Shown piece by piece: positions 51,460-61,925 of a stretch of DNA of 64,000 bases. Made by a program: the position numbers and the translations under genes. The notes under the pieces were generated by a model. That model made no database searches. It was not told where the DNA came from and saw only the letters and a program-made list of their open reading frames with translations. Origin of the DNA: Glossina fuscipes (Eukaryota > Arthropoda > Insecta > Diptera > Glossinidae); assembly GCF_014805625.2 (NCBI RefSeq), contig NW_023998416.1:17462877-17526876 (forward strand). Direction: 5' to 3'. Position 1 is the stretch's first letter. Each line of letters begins with the position of its first letter.

Positions 51460-52097
51460 TTACAAAGTTCCGGGAGCAGGTTCCAAATTAACGGAGGCAG
51501 CAGAGTTCAGATGGCCTGGAAGAGGGGCCACATGGACAGCACCACGTGTCTTGGCAACATAAGTGCCCACCGGAGCGGCAACGACAGCAGGGACCACAGC
51601 GGGGCCGGCAACCACTTGAACAGGGCCAGGACCGACAACTACCGGAGCTACGGGGTGAACGGCGGCATGCACAGCCACTGCACCAGGACCAACTACAACG
51701 GTACCGGCCAAAGGCACGACCGACGATTGAACTCCCCAGGCCAAAGCGAACAAGACCACAACAATGGCGAACTGAAAATAAAAATGATAGAAAGTTAGTT
51801 AAGCCTTCTTCCATTTAACGCACCACAATCAACATGCAAGGTACTCCTTTCAATTCCCATTTTATTTGCCCTAATTGTCTCATTTCTTTCAAACTGATCA
51901 TTTTCATTCATTTAAAATTATTATTAAAGACAAGGACTGCTGCAAATATCAAATTCGTTTACAACATTTTTTCCATGTGCTTTTGCCAAATTTTGTAAAA
52001 AAAAAAATTGTTCTTATTCACATATGATTTTTTTTATAATGCCCAGTATTTTATTTTTCACTCTTTAGTTATCCTTTAAATAACAGCTCACCTTCAT
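51460..52097 (-). CDS. Cuticle protein 5 of the cluster (Val/Ala/Pro-rich, Acp1-like)
   Basis: Exons are the complement of 52092-52097 (ATGAAG) and 51460-51771, with a 320 bp phase-0 intron (donor GTGAGC, acceptor TTATTTTCAG). The product has 105 residues, the shortest of the five. Signal peptide MKFAIVVVLFALAWGVQSS; a centre dominated by Val, Pro, Ala and Gly (VVVGPGAVAVHAAVHPVAPV); residues 73-105 carry VAKTRGAVHVAPLPGHLNS and end PAPGTL. Closest to gene 4 in sequence, intron size and promoter. It is probably secreted and structural, like the others. The exon is much richer in G+C than the flanks, and this bias leaves long but empty frames on the opposite strand. Confidence 0.91.
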
Positions 52098-52197
52098 CTT
52101 TCTATTGTTAAGAGCTTGAGCTGTTATTGTGCACTTAATTTTCTAAACCTTTTGACGTTAGAAACGATTGTACTCACAATGTAATGTTTACAGCAAT

Positions 52198-52205
52198 CTT
52201 TTATA
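52198..52205 (-). promoter_or_regulatory. TATA box of cuticle gene 5
   Basis: TATAAAAG on the minus strand, followed by ATTGCTGT, about 101-108 bp from the ATG at 52097. It resembles the promoter of gene 4. Confidence 0.75.
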
Positions 52206-52237
52206 CCATTATTACCGCAGCAACAAGTGGTATCAGT

Positions 52238-52245
52238 GAAGGCGT
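52238..52245. promoter_or_regulatory. GAAGGCGT element upstream of cuticle gene 5
   Basis: The same eight bases as upstream of gene 4, 33 bp beyond the TATA box and in the same orientation. Possible shared regulatory site of the Val/Pro-rich pair. Confidence 0.35.
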
Positions 52246-52249
52246 CTTT

Positions 52250-54420
52250 AGTGGACATTATAACGATATGTACATAACTAATTAGTTAAATGTAACGTCA
52301 AAGTTGTTCTTAAACGAAAATAATTTTAAAATAACTCTAAACTGTTGCCGAGCACTATCGCACATGTATCTATCAGGTAACTAAAGATTTATGTTCAGAA
52401 ATTGCTTGCTTGCAACATTTATAAATTTTTCGGCATACTAGGCCTTTTTTCTCTCTTTCTTAATTGATCGTCCTTTTCACATTTTACTTAATTATGTGCG
52501 ACCCAACGAAAGAAAAACCTTTCACATGGCTCTTGCAGCGCTTTGTATATGCTGGAAAAACTGACATCTAGGGTTGACACAATCTCACAGTATGTTGACT
52601 TTGCCTTAGCTGTTTTTCTGGCACAATGACTGATGTTGAACGATTTTCGTAACTATCATCGGAGAGCAAACAAAGGCCTTGAGAAACTTTTCTATGCCAT
52701 TGTTTTACAGTGACAAAGCATGGGACTTCATTGCCAAAAGTGAAAGTAAGTTGAACGATGCGCCCTTTTGTTGGTAATCCAAGTCAAAATTCCTTTTTTT
52801 CCCTGAAACGAAGTCCAAGTCACAGTAAAGAACACAAACCGCGCTCAAACGATAAAATGCTCTGACAAAAACTAAGGTCAATAATATTAAAATCTCCAGG
52901 GGAAGTTTTAATCCATTTATCGCCGACTACAATGAATCTTGTACGCGGAGGGCAGCACAGGAATCTTATTAAGTGACGCCAGCAACGAGTTACCTCCTAG
53001 TCTTTTTCATTTTCTAATCACTGCAAGTGCCACTTCAACACTGTACCTTTAACTTAATATTATTATATTTTAGAATATTTCATGTTTTCTTTATAATGAA
53101 ATGTCGCTACCAAGGGCAAGACGGTCTAAATCTGTCTTTCAGTGCGTGGATTAAATGGCATCTGACAACACTTAGGGGTGCCAAGGTTTAAAATATGAAT
53201 AGTGCCCTAGGTAGAAGTTTTCAATTAGCATCAAATAATGCATTTTTATGTAAGCAGTGGAATATGCCACAAGATGGAAAATTAAAGCTTTGAATGAATT
53301 TATAATCCCACCAATTGACAGGTCCATTAAAAAAAATCATCTTTTTCTTTCAAAATTATTTAATCTTTACTTTTAATGTCGACTCAGATCTCGCAGATAC
53401 GGCCAAGCACTGTCCTGATTTAATCTCAGCAAGAGTGGCGCAATAAATAAAAATCGTGACTGATAGGCCATTGTGCGCGGGTTCAATGCAGTTGAGTTAA
53501 CTTTAGTCGAAGCTATAGCGATTGCTTAATCGATGAAACCATAACCTTTACCGATTGGCAGACATATTCACTAAACTGCGATCAACTCCCTATCTCTTTC
53601 TCTGTTTTCACTCCTTTCTGGCCGTCACTGTATTAAACGAACGGGAGGCGTCCCTGAAATGAGAGAGAGAAAAATAAGAGCGATAACCAGCTTCTGGTAA
53701 AATGCTTGATCACGGGAATCTGATCGCTTAACAACAATATCGCGGACCGTTTAATGCGTTACTACTTATTACTATTCTTCTGAGAACACTTAAGGTGAGT
53801 TTCTCTTACTCAAAACTAAACCATTTAAGACCTTTACTTATCGACGTTTATTAATCGATATTTAGGAAGAATATTACTAGGAGGTGTACGTGATTTAAAA
53901 AAAAGCGATAAATTCTTTCAAAAATCCGCAAGAACTTTTTTGCTTACCTGATATATATATGTATATATATACGCGCATGTAAAAAGTTGTCTTCGATAAC
54001 TAGAAAAAATAAATCTTAATAATAATCCAGTTTCCATCGTTAACATTCTAACGTAACCATTAATTTGTATTTATTCACTTTCGTTATCATTTTCTTGTAC
54101 ATGGCGTTCATTAATTCATAAAACAATAAAATAAAATAAAAGAATAAATCGTGCAAAGTACAAAAAGGGAAAAACATATAACTCTTTTGTTAGTGTTCTT
54201 TAATGCAGATCTGTCAAATTATTTAATATTTCGATTTTTTGTTTTTTTTTTTGTTGTATGTCATAATTTAAATATAGGAAAAATTCGGAATACTTGGAAT
54301 TGGTGTCTGCCAAAATATTGTTTGAATAATTTTTTGTTTCTTTTTTTTTTACTGTAAATTCTGCATCTTTACTAAAGATTTCATTCCTAATCAGCGTAAC
54401 TGTTCGGCAATATTTTATGT
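52250..54420. other. Intergenic stretch, no gene seen
   Basis: Between the promoter of cuticle gene 5 and the micro-gene at 54.42 kb. No repeat with clear relatives in the window, no signal peptide and no spliced frame was found. An AT-dinucleotide run lies near 53.95 kb. Confidence 0.5.
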
Positions 54421-54423
54421 AAA

Positions 54424-55222
54424 ATGGCACGTTTAGTGTTTGCGGAAAAGGGTGTTGTAAGGCCTCGGCGTAGTAGGGTAAGCATAATATTACATTTAGG
54501 TACACATGCTTCTCTAAATATGGCTTACTCCCGGCTTAATTTCTTCAGATGATAAAGAACATTGGTTGGCGTAGTGTGCGTTTATTATTAGAACCCTCGA
54601 CACGTAAATGGTGGGAGGATCCTGATGTCGTAGTTGCGTAAGTATAATCGAATGAGTTTTTCACTATATCGCGCCATTGTAAAGGATTCTTACATAAATA
54701 TATATTTTTTTTTTTTTTTTTTTTTTAATCTGGAACACTCTGTATGGCTAAACGATGAATTAAAATCGTGCGGGACTTTATGGCTAAATAATGAATTAAA
54801 GAATGTTTGTGGATTTTATCACGGGTTATATTATTATTGTAAGGGGTTGGGAGAAGAAAAAGTGGGGTAAGGGAAGCAATAGAATTACCTCGAAACTATT
54901 TAGGAAACTTTGCCTTTGTATTTCTCGTAATACCTATATATAAAGTCCTAATAAGTGTACTTTTCTAACAAATGCACTCACAAGCATTCGTGTGCATTAA
55001 ATTCCCGAACAGTATTTTTCAAATACTTATTTTTATCTTTTATTTTATTTGTATTTTCTAACATGTGAACACAAGCTATTAAAATTTCTTGTAATTCGCA
55101 TGAAAATTGCATCATTTGTCCATGGAATGAAACTTTACCACTTGAACACGTTTACAAGAATAAGTAAATTAAAAGTTTAGCTGTTTATCCATTTTAGGAG
55201 TGGCTTAAGCCCATTCATTTAA
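54424..55222 (+). CDS. Candidate three-exon micro-gene, 55 residues, unknown function
   Basis: Model: exons 54424-54477, 54549-54637 and 55198-55222. Exon 1 runs from ATG (context AAAATGG) to AGG|GTAAGC. A 71 bp intron ends TTTCTTCAG. Exon 2 ends GTTGC|GTAAGTAT, a near-perfect donor. Exon 3 follows CCATTTTAG, and an AATAAA lies at 55294-55299. The product starts MARLVFAEKGVVRPRRSR, then MIKNIGWRSVRLLLEP, STRKWWEDPDVVVA, and ends SGLSPFI. It is basic with a Trp-rich middle, with no transmembrane segment. If the second donor is not used, an in-frame TAA at 54639 gives 48 residues. I do not recognise it. The codon content is richer in G+C than the surroundings and three splice signals agree, but chance cannot be excluded without transcript data. 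Confidence 0.42.
54743..54814 (+). repeat. 36 bp imperfect tandem duplication
   Basis: TATGGCTAAACGATGAATTAAA at 54743 and TATGGCTAAATAATGAATTAAA at 54779. The units lie in the proposed second intron of the micro-gene, just after a poly(T) tract of about 20 bases. Confidence 0.75.
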
Positions 55223-55293
55223 GTATAAAGCGAGTTAAGGCTTTCATTTAATTATTTGAAGTTCCATCGTTAAGAGGATGCAAAACGCTTTAG

Positions 55294-55299
55294 AATAAA
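55294..55299 (+). terminator. Possible poly(A) signal of the micro-gene
   Basis: AATAAA 71 bp after the proposed stop codon at 55220-55222. It supports the three-exon model but is a common word in AT-rich DNA. Confidence 0.35.
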
Positions 55300-56604
55300 A
55301 AGTTAGACAATAGCTGAAGAACATTCAGCTTACCTGCTTTTTAGGAAAAAAATTAAATGATTTGTAACGAACTAATTATAACCCGCTTTTATAAGGTCTT
55401 CAAGGGAGATAACTAATTAACATATCCTGAAAAAAATTGCATATACTGAACAATCTGTAAATATAAAAAGTTGGTTAGATTAAAAGCTGGCTGTCTGTCC
55501 GTCGGTCAAGTGTCTATTTGTCGTCCTTTCTTGAAACACTTACTTCAGTAAAACTTTAAAAGTTCTGCCATATCCCAAATAGAGATTGTACGTGAATATG
55601 AAAATGATGCGAAGTTTCTAAATATGATTGTAAAATATTGCAGGGCTTGCACCGTTTTTAGCCTCATCTCGAAAGAAAAAAGAATCATGTAAACAAGTTA
55701 TGTTTGTCTATTTCATAAGCAAATTGGATGGATATGCGATCAAAATTACAACCACCTGCGAGCTCCTCTTCGTCTTCTTTTTCCGGGCTCGGCCACTCCG
55801 TATGTGTTCCCATACTTCTTTCTCATCGTCACTCTATTGCACACGTAGGGAACAACCCCTGATTGATGGCTCCTATTGCACTATAATTACTCACTGACAT
55901 CAACTGCTTTATTTTATTTATATACTCATTCACTATCCAACATAACGTATAGGTAAAATCGCTACTTGTTTATTAATCGAAAACTTTAGTTAACGCGAGA
56001 CGCTTATAAGACAGCAACCTTCTCAAGTTTCCTAATAGACAAAAGCCTAAAATCTGGAGAAATACGAATTTTGCGGAAACAATTTCTATCATGGTTCGTG
56101 CAATTTGGTTCGTATCATATTTAGCGAATTGGTCGTTGAATTATTATGATGATAAACGATTTTATTGCGGAAGGTTTCTCTTTTCATTTCTTGCTTTAAC
56201 CGATCTTTTATAAATCCATTCTTTTTAGAAGGATAAACGCCCTAAACAAATTTAATGGAAGTAAGCAAACATGTGCCACTTTACTCGTTTAATGCTTTAT
56301 TAACTTCTTCTTCGTTTTTTGAATATAATTCGGAACATCAGACCACACTAATTGCAGATGTTTACATAGGATTTTAAAGGAATTTCTCCCAGGCATATAT
56401 TTAGTTCTATTTCGCTTACAGTTTCCCTTTCCAATGGAAGAAAGAAGAGTGTGTAAGTTTCAATGGATTGAAAGCAATACTGTTTCAATAATAAGTGTAT
56501 GTTATATAGAAAAGAATGTTATATTCGACTGAGGCCGAATCTTGTATACCAATCACCATTAAAAAGTATCTTTCACTTTCAAGGTGTTGTTAAGAAAATG
56601 TAAC

Positions 56605-56850
56605 CTGCCAAGTCGTGAGGTCCATCATAATTAATTTAGAATTAACACACAGAACATTTCGCATTCTATTCCCCAAGCCCGTTTTGCTTGATATCCATAT
56701 GGACAGCATTTCAAAGAAAAAATTTATCCATCATGTCGTGACGCCCAGCATAATTAATTCAGAATTAACACACTCGCCTTGTCACCTCCAGTCGCAATGC
56801 GCTTCGATTTTGATTGATACCCATATCCACTAGGTCGTGTTGTCGCCCAT
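56605..56850. repeat. Diverged direct repeat anchored on GTCGTG
   Basis: GTCGTG occurs at 56612, 56735 and 56834. The first two are followed by GGTCCATCATAATTAATTTAGAATTAACACAC and CGCCCAGCATAATTAATTCAGAATTAACACAC. Both units later contain a GAT-TCCATAT / GATACCCATAT block. The period is about 123 bp for the first step and about 99 bp for the second. Confidence 0.7.
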
Positions 56851-57109
56851 ATTTATTTAGGAAGGATTTTTAGGCGAATTCATTTGGGGTATACTTCTAA
56901 ACGTTCTGTCTTGTTTACCTTTGATTAATCAGCATAAAACCTCAAAAAAATGATATTTAATTATTTGTACCTATGCGTGGACATGGCCTTTTTTCGACTT
57001 TTGCACATAAATAGTAGAGTTTTTCATAAATTAAATGTAGAAGCTATTGGCCTTCTACATATAAAAATATCGTATTTTTATTTAGAAGAATGAAGTTGCG
57101 TTCAGATTA

Positions 57110-57385
57110 CGCTTCACTGATTGTGCTCTGACAAATACGACTTATTTTCGATACCAACCTGCGTGCAAAAGCTTCCAATGTTTCTACGAAACTTATTGTC
57201 GATATTTTCATTTTCGCAGCTAGAAGAGTGCCAATAGACAAACAAACGCACAGCCGGGCAAGCATGGCTTAACCAATTCAGAATTTCTTGTATATGGGGT
57301 GTTTGAAGCGTACTTTTGGATGTTGCAAACATTATGAACAAATGAGTATGTCCCCTTTTCTTCAGTGATGGGCATAAAAATACGA
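57110..57385 (+). repeat. Dispersed repeat family A copy
   Basis: CCAACCTGCGTGCAAAAGCTTCCAATGTTTCT...TTTTCATTTTCGCAGCTAGAAGAGTG closely parallels 61.66-61.74 kb. It ends GTGATGGGCATAAAAATAC, the family tail. It shows no coding content. Confidence 0.7.
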
Positions 57386-58319
57386 TGCTACTCGATGCTC
57401 AGGAAATATCAGCATTTGTACTAAATTTTGGAACGACATCTCGTATAACTGGTATTTTGCTGAGTAGAACGTTTTACAGACTTCAGTATTGCAATTATTT
57501 TGCTAATATTGGACGCGATCGTACGGAATTACGCTCACTGTATACGCCGGATTATTTTAAGTTTGACTAAAAATTTCAAATTTATTTCCATCAAAAAATT
57601 AGATTAGGGATAGCCTAGGCTTATAAAAATAGCTAGGCGCACGCACAATCCCAAAGTTATAAGTATTATAAGTAAGTTCTAAGTATTGTCTTACATAAGT
57701 ATTTAAATTCCTATTGTTATTTGCGTTCATCATCGACGCATGGCCCAGAAGGAAGTTTCAGAGACCCCATATAGTACATATATTCTTGAATGGTACACCT
57801 AAAGCGAACCATTCTGAATATCTTTGCCAGTTAGTCTGCCGACTTCTCTGCGACTTCTCCGCTTCAGACACGTGACATAAATTTCCATGTTTATTCTACG
57901 AAAATGAAAAAAATCTGTAACGCTCAACCAATAGCCTATAGAATAAAAATTTAGTTTTTCCCTTTCTTTTTAATCTTTTTCAAAATAATACAAAGTGTAT
58001 AAACGATTCAGTTGCAGGTGTAATTTTTTTTCTGGAAATTTTACTGAAAATAAACTCATCTTCTATTGCGCTGATCAATCCCCTTTCCTGAATGCATTTA
58101 CGCATGCGTATCTCTCTGTCCACCTGTCTTTCTGCTTATCTTTTGGTCTCTGCTGTCTTTTTGACATTTTCCAGATGTTCTCGCGCATATACAATATTTC
58201 TTAATTCCGAATTTCTATAAATCTTTGCATGAATTGAACGAACAAGACAAAGAATCGAACTAGAACCGCCCGAAGTGTGAATATTTTCCAGACTATGTAG
58301 GTTGCCCGGTGTTTCACGC

Positions 58320-58507
58320 CTATGCTTCACACCGGCGTTCCATTTTACGTCGATTTTTAATTTCCCGTGTTACGAAGGAAAAGAACTAAGCCGTTACGTA
58401 ACGACTAGTGGATAGAAAATTTATAAATATTATTATATGATTAAACAGCAATCATTACTTACCCATGAAGCGTGCAATTCTTTTGTTGTAATATCAACAC
58501 TTAGCAT
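58320..58507 (-). CDS. Candidate two-exon small gene, unknown function
   Basis: Exon 1 is the complement of 58463-58507 and reads MLSVDITTKELHASW, ending TGG|GTAAGT, a perfect donor. A 77 bp intron ends GGCTTAG, and exon 2 (complement of 58320-58385) adds FFSFVTREIKNRRKMERRCEA then TAG, giving 36 residues. The short intron and strong donor are typical of fly genes, and the start lies about 0.7 kb head-to-head with the 200-codon ORF at 59231. Weak points are the very short product, a poor polypyrimidine tract and a rival acceptor (CACTAG) that gives a different end. Exon 1 may instead belong to a larger gene with distant exons. Not recognised. Confidence 0.3.
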
Positions 58508-59230
58508 GTTGAAAAGTGACACTCAATCAAAATGCGAAACTAATTCGAATTCAGCACGAACACCTTAGCACTTTAGCATACTACCCACGACAAGCAACAC
58601 TAACATTACATACATGAGTTGTTGAAATAGTTTGCAAGGTGAGCAGCAGAAAAAAATATTAAAGTTCTGCTCTTGCACTTGCTTAGAAGAGCGAAAACAA
58701 CGGAGAAATTATGAATTTGATGGAAAATAAATTGAAAGGAAAATTAAAAATTAAAAGTATGGAAAGTATTTCGAATAAATAAGGGATGGGGGCGAGTATA
58801 CACTATCGAAGGAAATCTAAGGTAAAATTCTTCTAGAGGCAAAAACAAAAAAATTTCACTTCACATATGAAATGTAAACCGTGTCAAAGAGAATAGTTTG
58901 CAGCACTTGTATTTCAACATTATATGAACAAACACGAAACGCAAAAAAAGTGTAAAAGTTTCGTAAAAATTGAAAAGTGAAAGTAACGCGAATTAAACAA
59001 ACGATTTATATGTGTGTACGTGTATTATGTGCTTTACATCTGATCCTGCTATCTACTGGCATATATTTCAGTTTTTTTCCCCCCCGTTTTGCGGAAATTC
59101 AAATTATAATCATATAATAAATTTGACGTATTTGAAATAAATAACTTTGAGAAATTAAGCATACACATATATATATAACATGTATATATTTACATATATG
59201 TAAATAAATATTCGCATTACAAGTGTAAAA
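58508..59230. promoter_or_regulatory. Possible divergent promoter region
   Basis: About 0.7 kb between the minus-strand start at 58507 and the plus-strand ATG at 59231. There is no clear TATA plus initiator pair for either. A plus-strand GCAAG|GTGAGC near 58638 and a TATTTCAG near 59071 could bound an intron in a 5' leader of the rightward gene. AT-dinucleotide runs lie just before the ATG. Confidence 0.3.
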
Positions 59231-59833
59231 ATGCAACGTAAATTTATATCGCAGGATTCATATGAGTTCACGACATCACCAAGCAACACCAAACATAAAT
59301 TTGCAACAATCACTATGATGCTTGCCAAGCGCATAGCTTGCAATGGCAACGAATGGTCAGTCGGAGACGAGCGTTACTTTGACTCGAACGCCATGAACGT
59401 CTGGCAAACTTTGGAATATTTATCGAGCGTTAATTGGCGCAAACGTTTCAATTACGATGGCTATAATGACGCGAAAAATGCGTTACGCATCTTAACGCCT
59501 TCATGGCGACGCGATAGTTTTGCGGAAAAATCTATTGCTTCCAAAGGTGATGACCCCTCATCGGCAACTTCTCGAAAACCCGTAAATAGTAAATATACCG
59601 CCACTGGTGAAACATCTGATAAAAATGCTATACGTCCTACTGGTGCCGGTAATCGCGAGCAAACATCTCAAGATAATAATCTCGTTTTTGCAAGCGAAAA
59701 TTATCAAGGGGCTACAAAGAAGCTTAAAGTTCGCAAAAAGAGAGGGCATAAAAACATATTACGTGCTGAGGATTTGGATCCAGAATACGCCTTATCACCG
59801 GCCGATTATACGGATTTAATTAAATGCGTGTAA
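59231..59833 (+). CDS. Uncharacterised 200-residue protein, single exon
   Basis: An intact frame of 200 codons, far longer than expected by chance in DNA this AT-rich. The start is the first ATG after an in-frame TAA at 59201, with AAAA before it. No signal peptide or membrane segment is seen. Residues about 41-97 look the most structured (EWSVGDERYF, VWQTLEYLSSVNWRKRF, ILTPSWRRDSF, rich in Trp and Arg). Residues about 100-150 are Ser/Thr/Asn/Asp-rich and probably disordered. Residues 163-174 (KKLKVRKKRGHK) are a strongly basic patch that could be a nuclear localisation signal, followed by an acidic tail EDLDPEYALSPADYTDL. I do not recognise the family. The end could be spliced instead: GCGT|GTAAGG overlaps the stop, so a further exon is possible. 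Confidence 0.68.
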   Translation: MQRKFISQDSYEFTTSPSNTKHKFATITMMLAKRIACNGNEWSVGDERYFDSNAMNVWQTLEYLSSVNWRKRFNYDGYNDAKNALRILTPSWRRDSFAEKSIASKGDDPSSATSRKPVNSKYTATGETSDKNAIRPTGAGNREQTSQDNNLVFASENYQGATKKLKVRKKRGHKNILRAEDLDPEYALSPADYTDLIKCV

Positions 59834-60793
59834 GGATTCTTTTCATTCACATCTCAATATAAAGTGATCGCGTTGAGCTACCTAAACAAAAGTGCAATGT
59901 GTATGGCTATATACAGTGATAGTTTATTAAATCAAAGACAATTTGTCACGATAACTTGATATGTAACACGTTTTTATACGTGTCGGACAACTTTCATAAA
60001 AAAAATATTTCTAGTCAATAGTGCTATTACAAATACATCAGAACGTTATAGTTGCCTTAAGGCGACTTTTAGATACCCAACGCTTCGAAAATTTCAAAGC
60101 TCTTTGTTAATTTTAAATCTGACGGTAGGCCGATTTTCAGACCTTTTGCACCGAATTTTAAGGCTTCGAAACCAATGCCTACTAGGGTTTGTAAAAATAA
60201 CATGTCGAACGTATGGGCGATCGATTCAAAAGTTTGCATTGGCCAGCGGCTCGTGTTATCTACGACGTGTAGTTTTGATTGCAACTAACGGATTGACAGA
60301 ACTCATATACGCTCAATAGGTACACAAGTACCGTACGTACCGTACGTTATGGAAATATTGACATCGTTATGTATATTCATAGCCCTATTTATTCAATTCT
60401 TTTATAACCTTAGCTATGTGAATATATGCAAATATAATGCAAACTATGTGAAAAATTCAAATGCCAACACTTTAGCTAGTGATATAGAGCCATATACACA
60501 TACTCCACTTATGGTAGTTCATAAGGCAAGTTTGTCAGCATTTATGGACCTTATGAAAATACTTTGATTTTTGCATAAACTGTTTTTTCAACTTTGATTG
60601 TGTTTTCTATTCCCTTTTCCCAATGAAACGGAAATAATTTTTTTTTAATTAAAAAATGCTTATTTTTAATATTAACATTAACAAGCTTCTTCTGTACAAC
60701 TGAAGAACGGTAGCAGTAATAATTTTTTCAAAAATATGAAGAGTTAGAGAAATATTTCGTAAGATTAAAAGAACTATATGTTTTTCCTTACAT

Positions 60794-60829
60794 AACCGTT
60801 GGTCGTTATATAATCGTTGGTCCTTAGAT
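60794..60829 (+). repeat. 18 bp imperfect tandem duplication
   Basis: AACCGTTGGTCGTTATAT followed by AATCGTTGGTCCTTAGAT, then AACCGAC. Two units. Confidence 0.65.
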
Positions 60830-61204
60830 AACCGACCGAATCGATAGCACGTTTTTCTTGATATTTCAGGCAGTTTTAACAAATGTTTATCGATGTGTAT
60901 ATTATCAAACTGCAATGAATATTGAAAAATAACTAAAACTTATAGTAGATTTCGTAGTTTATTTCAAGTTTTTAACTGCTTACAGGAGAGGATCGTATTC
61001 TCTTTCAAAAATAAATTGACGCAGGCAGCCTTATGTCTTTATTGGACGAGAGGTCAGATATCTTGCAGAACACACCTATTAAATGTTAGGTGTTACGAAC
61101 GGTGGAAAACGTTTTACTTTAAAAATAAATTTGTTTCGCCTACGGAATCTTCTTAAAATAATTTAAAGCTGAACAATTTAATTACAAAAAGCAGTAGGAA
61201 ATTT

Positions 61205-61925
61205 AAATTCGGTCAGGACCGAACCTTTTATGTCCATCATCGTTATCCTAGAAAGCACAAAAGAAGTAAAGGAGTATCATTTTTATGCTCTATAATATGG
61301 AGTTGGCGCAGCTGATTTTTTCTATTTTCAAAATAAAAGTTTTTGTCGTACAGGCATGTGGGCGTTACAGGCGTGTCTTCATTTTCGCCAACGGGGAATA
61401 TTTACCATAAATACTATAAAGTTGCCCAAGAGGACAGATGGACAGACGAACAGGCGAAGATGTTAAGCATTTTGATACACTATAATATAAGATAGGAGCG
61501 ATAAATTTTCTCAATTTTTGTACACAAGTGCTCCGGCATCGCCTATAGAATATGGATGGGTTCAAATGTTTATGAGTAATGAGCAAAAAATCAATTTTTG
61601 ATTCCTTTCGTTCGACAGAGGTGTTCTCAGTTTACGTGGTGCCGTGTGCGTGTCCTATGACCCCAACCTGCGTGCAAAAACTACCAATGTTTCTGCCAAA
61701 TTTGAAGTAGATAGCTTTATTTTTGCGGCCAGGAGAGTGTTTACAACAGATATAACACAGATAGTCAGACGGACAGATGGACATGCCTAAATCGATTTAG
61801 AATATGATGCTGATCTAGAATATATAGACTTTGTGTGGTCTCTGATGCCTCCTTCGCTCGCGTTGCAAACGTTTGGCAAAATCAATACACTCTTCATTTT
61901 TCGATGATGGGTATAAAAAAGATGT
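61205..61925 (+). repeat. Dispersed repeat family A, longest copy in the window
   Basis: The head is AAATTCGGTCAGGACCGAAC, an inverted repeat of TTCGGTC around AG. Inside are GTGGGCGTTACAGG, CCAACCTGCGTGCAAAAACT, GACGGACAGATGGACATGCC with TAAATCGATTTAGAAT, then TTTGTGTGGTCTCTGATGCC. The tail is GATGATGGGTATAAAAAAGATG. There is no ORF of note. Copies of similar block order are, from memory, widespread between genes in higher flies. Confidence 0.75.

Larger units (their letters stand above)
55305..58310. other. Intergenic stretch with repeats, no gene seen
   Basis: Contains a GTCTGTCCGTC fragment near 55.49 kb, a family A head fragment near 56.53 kb, a diverged tandem repeat at 56.6-56.85 kb and a family A copy at 57.11-57.39 kb. 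No spliced gene was supported. Confidence 0.5.

Noticed and set aside
51488..51818. Long open frames antisense to and out of frame with cuticle gene 5
   Set aside because: They come from the G+C-rich, repetitive codon use of the real gene. Similar shadows lie over the other four genes.
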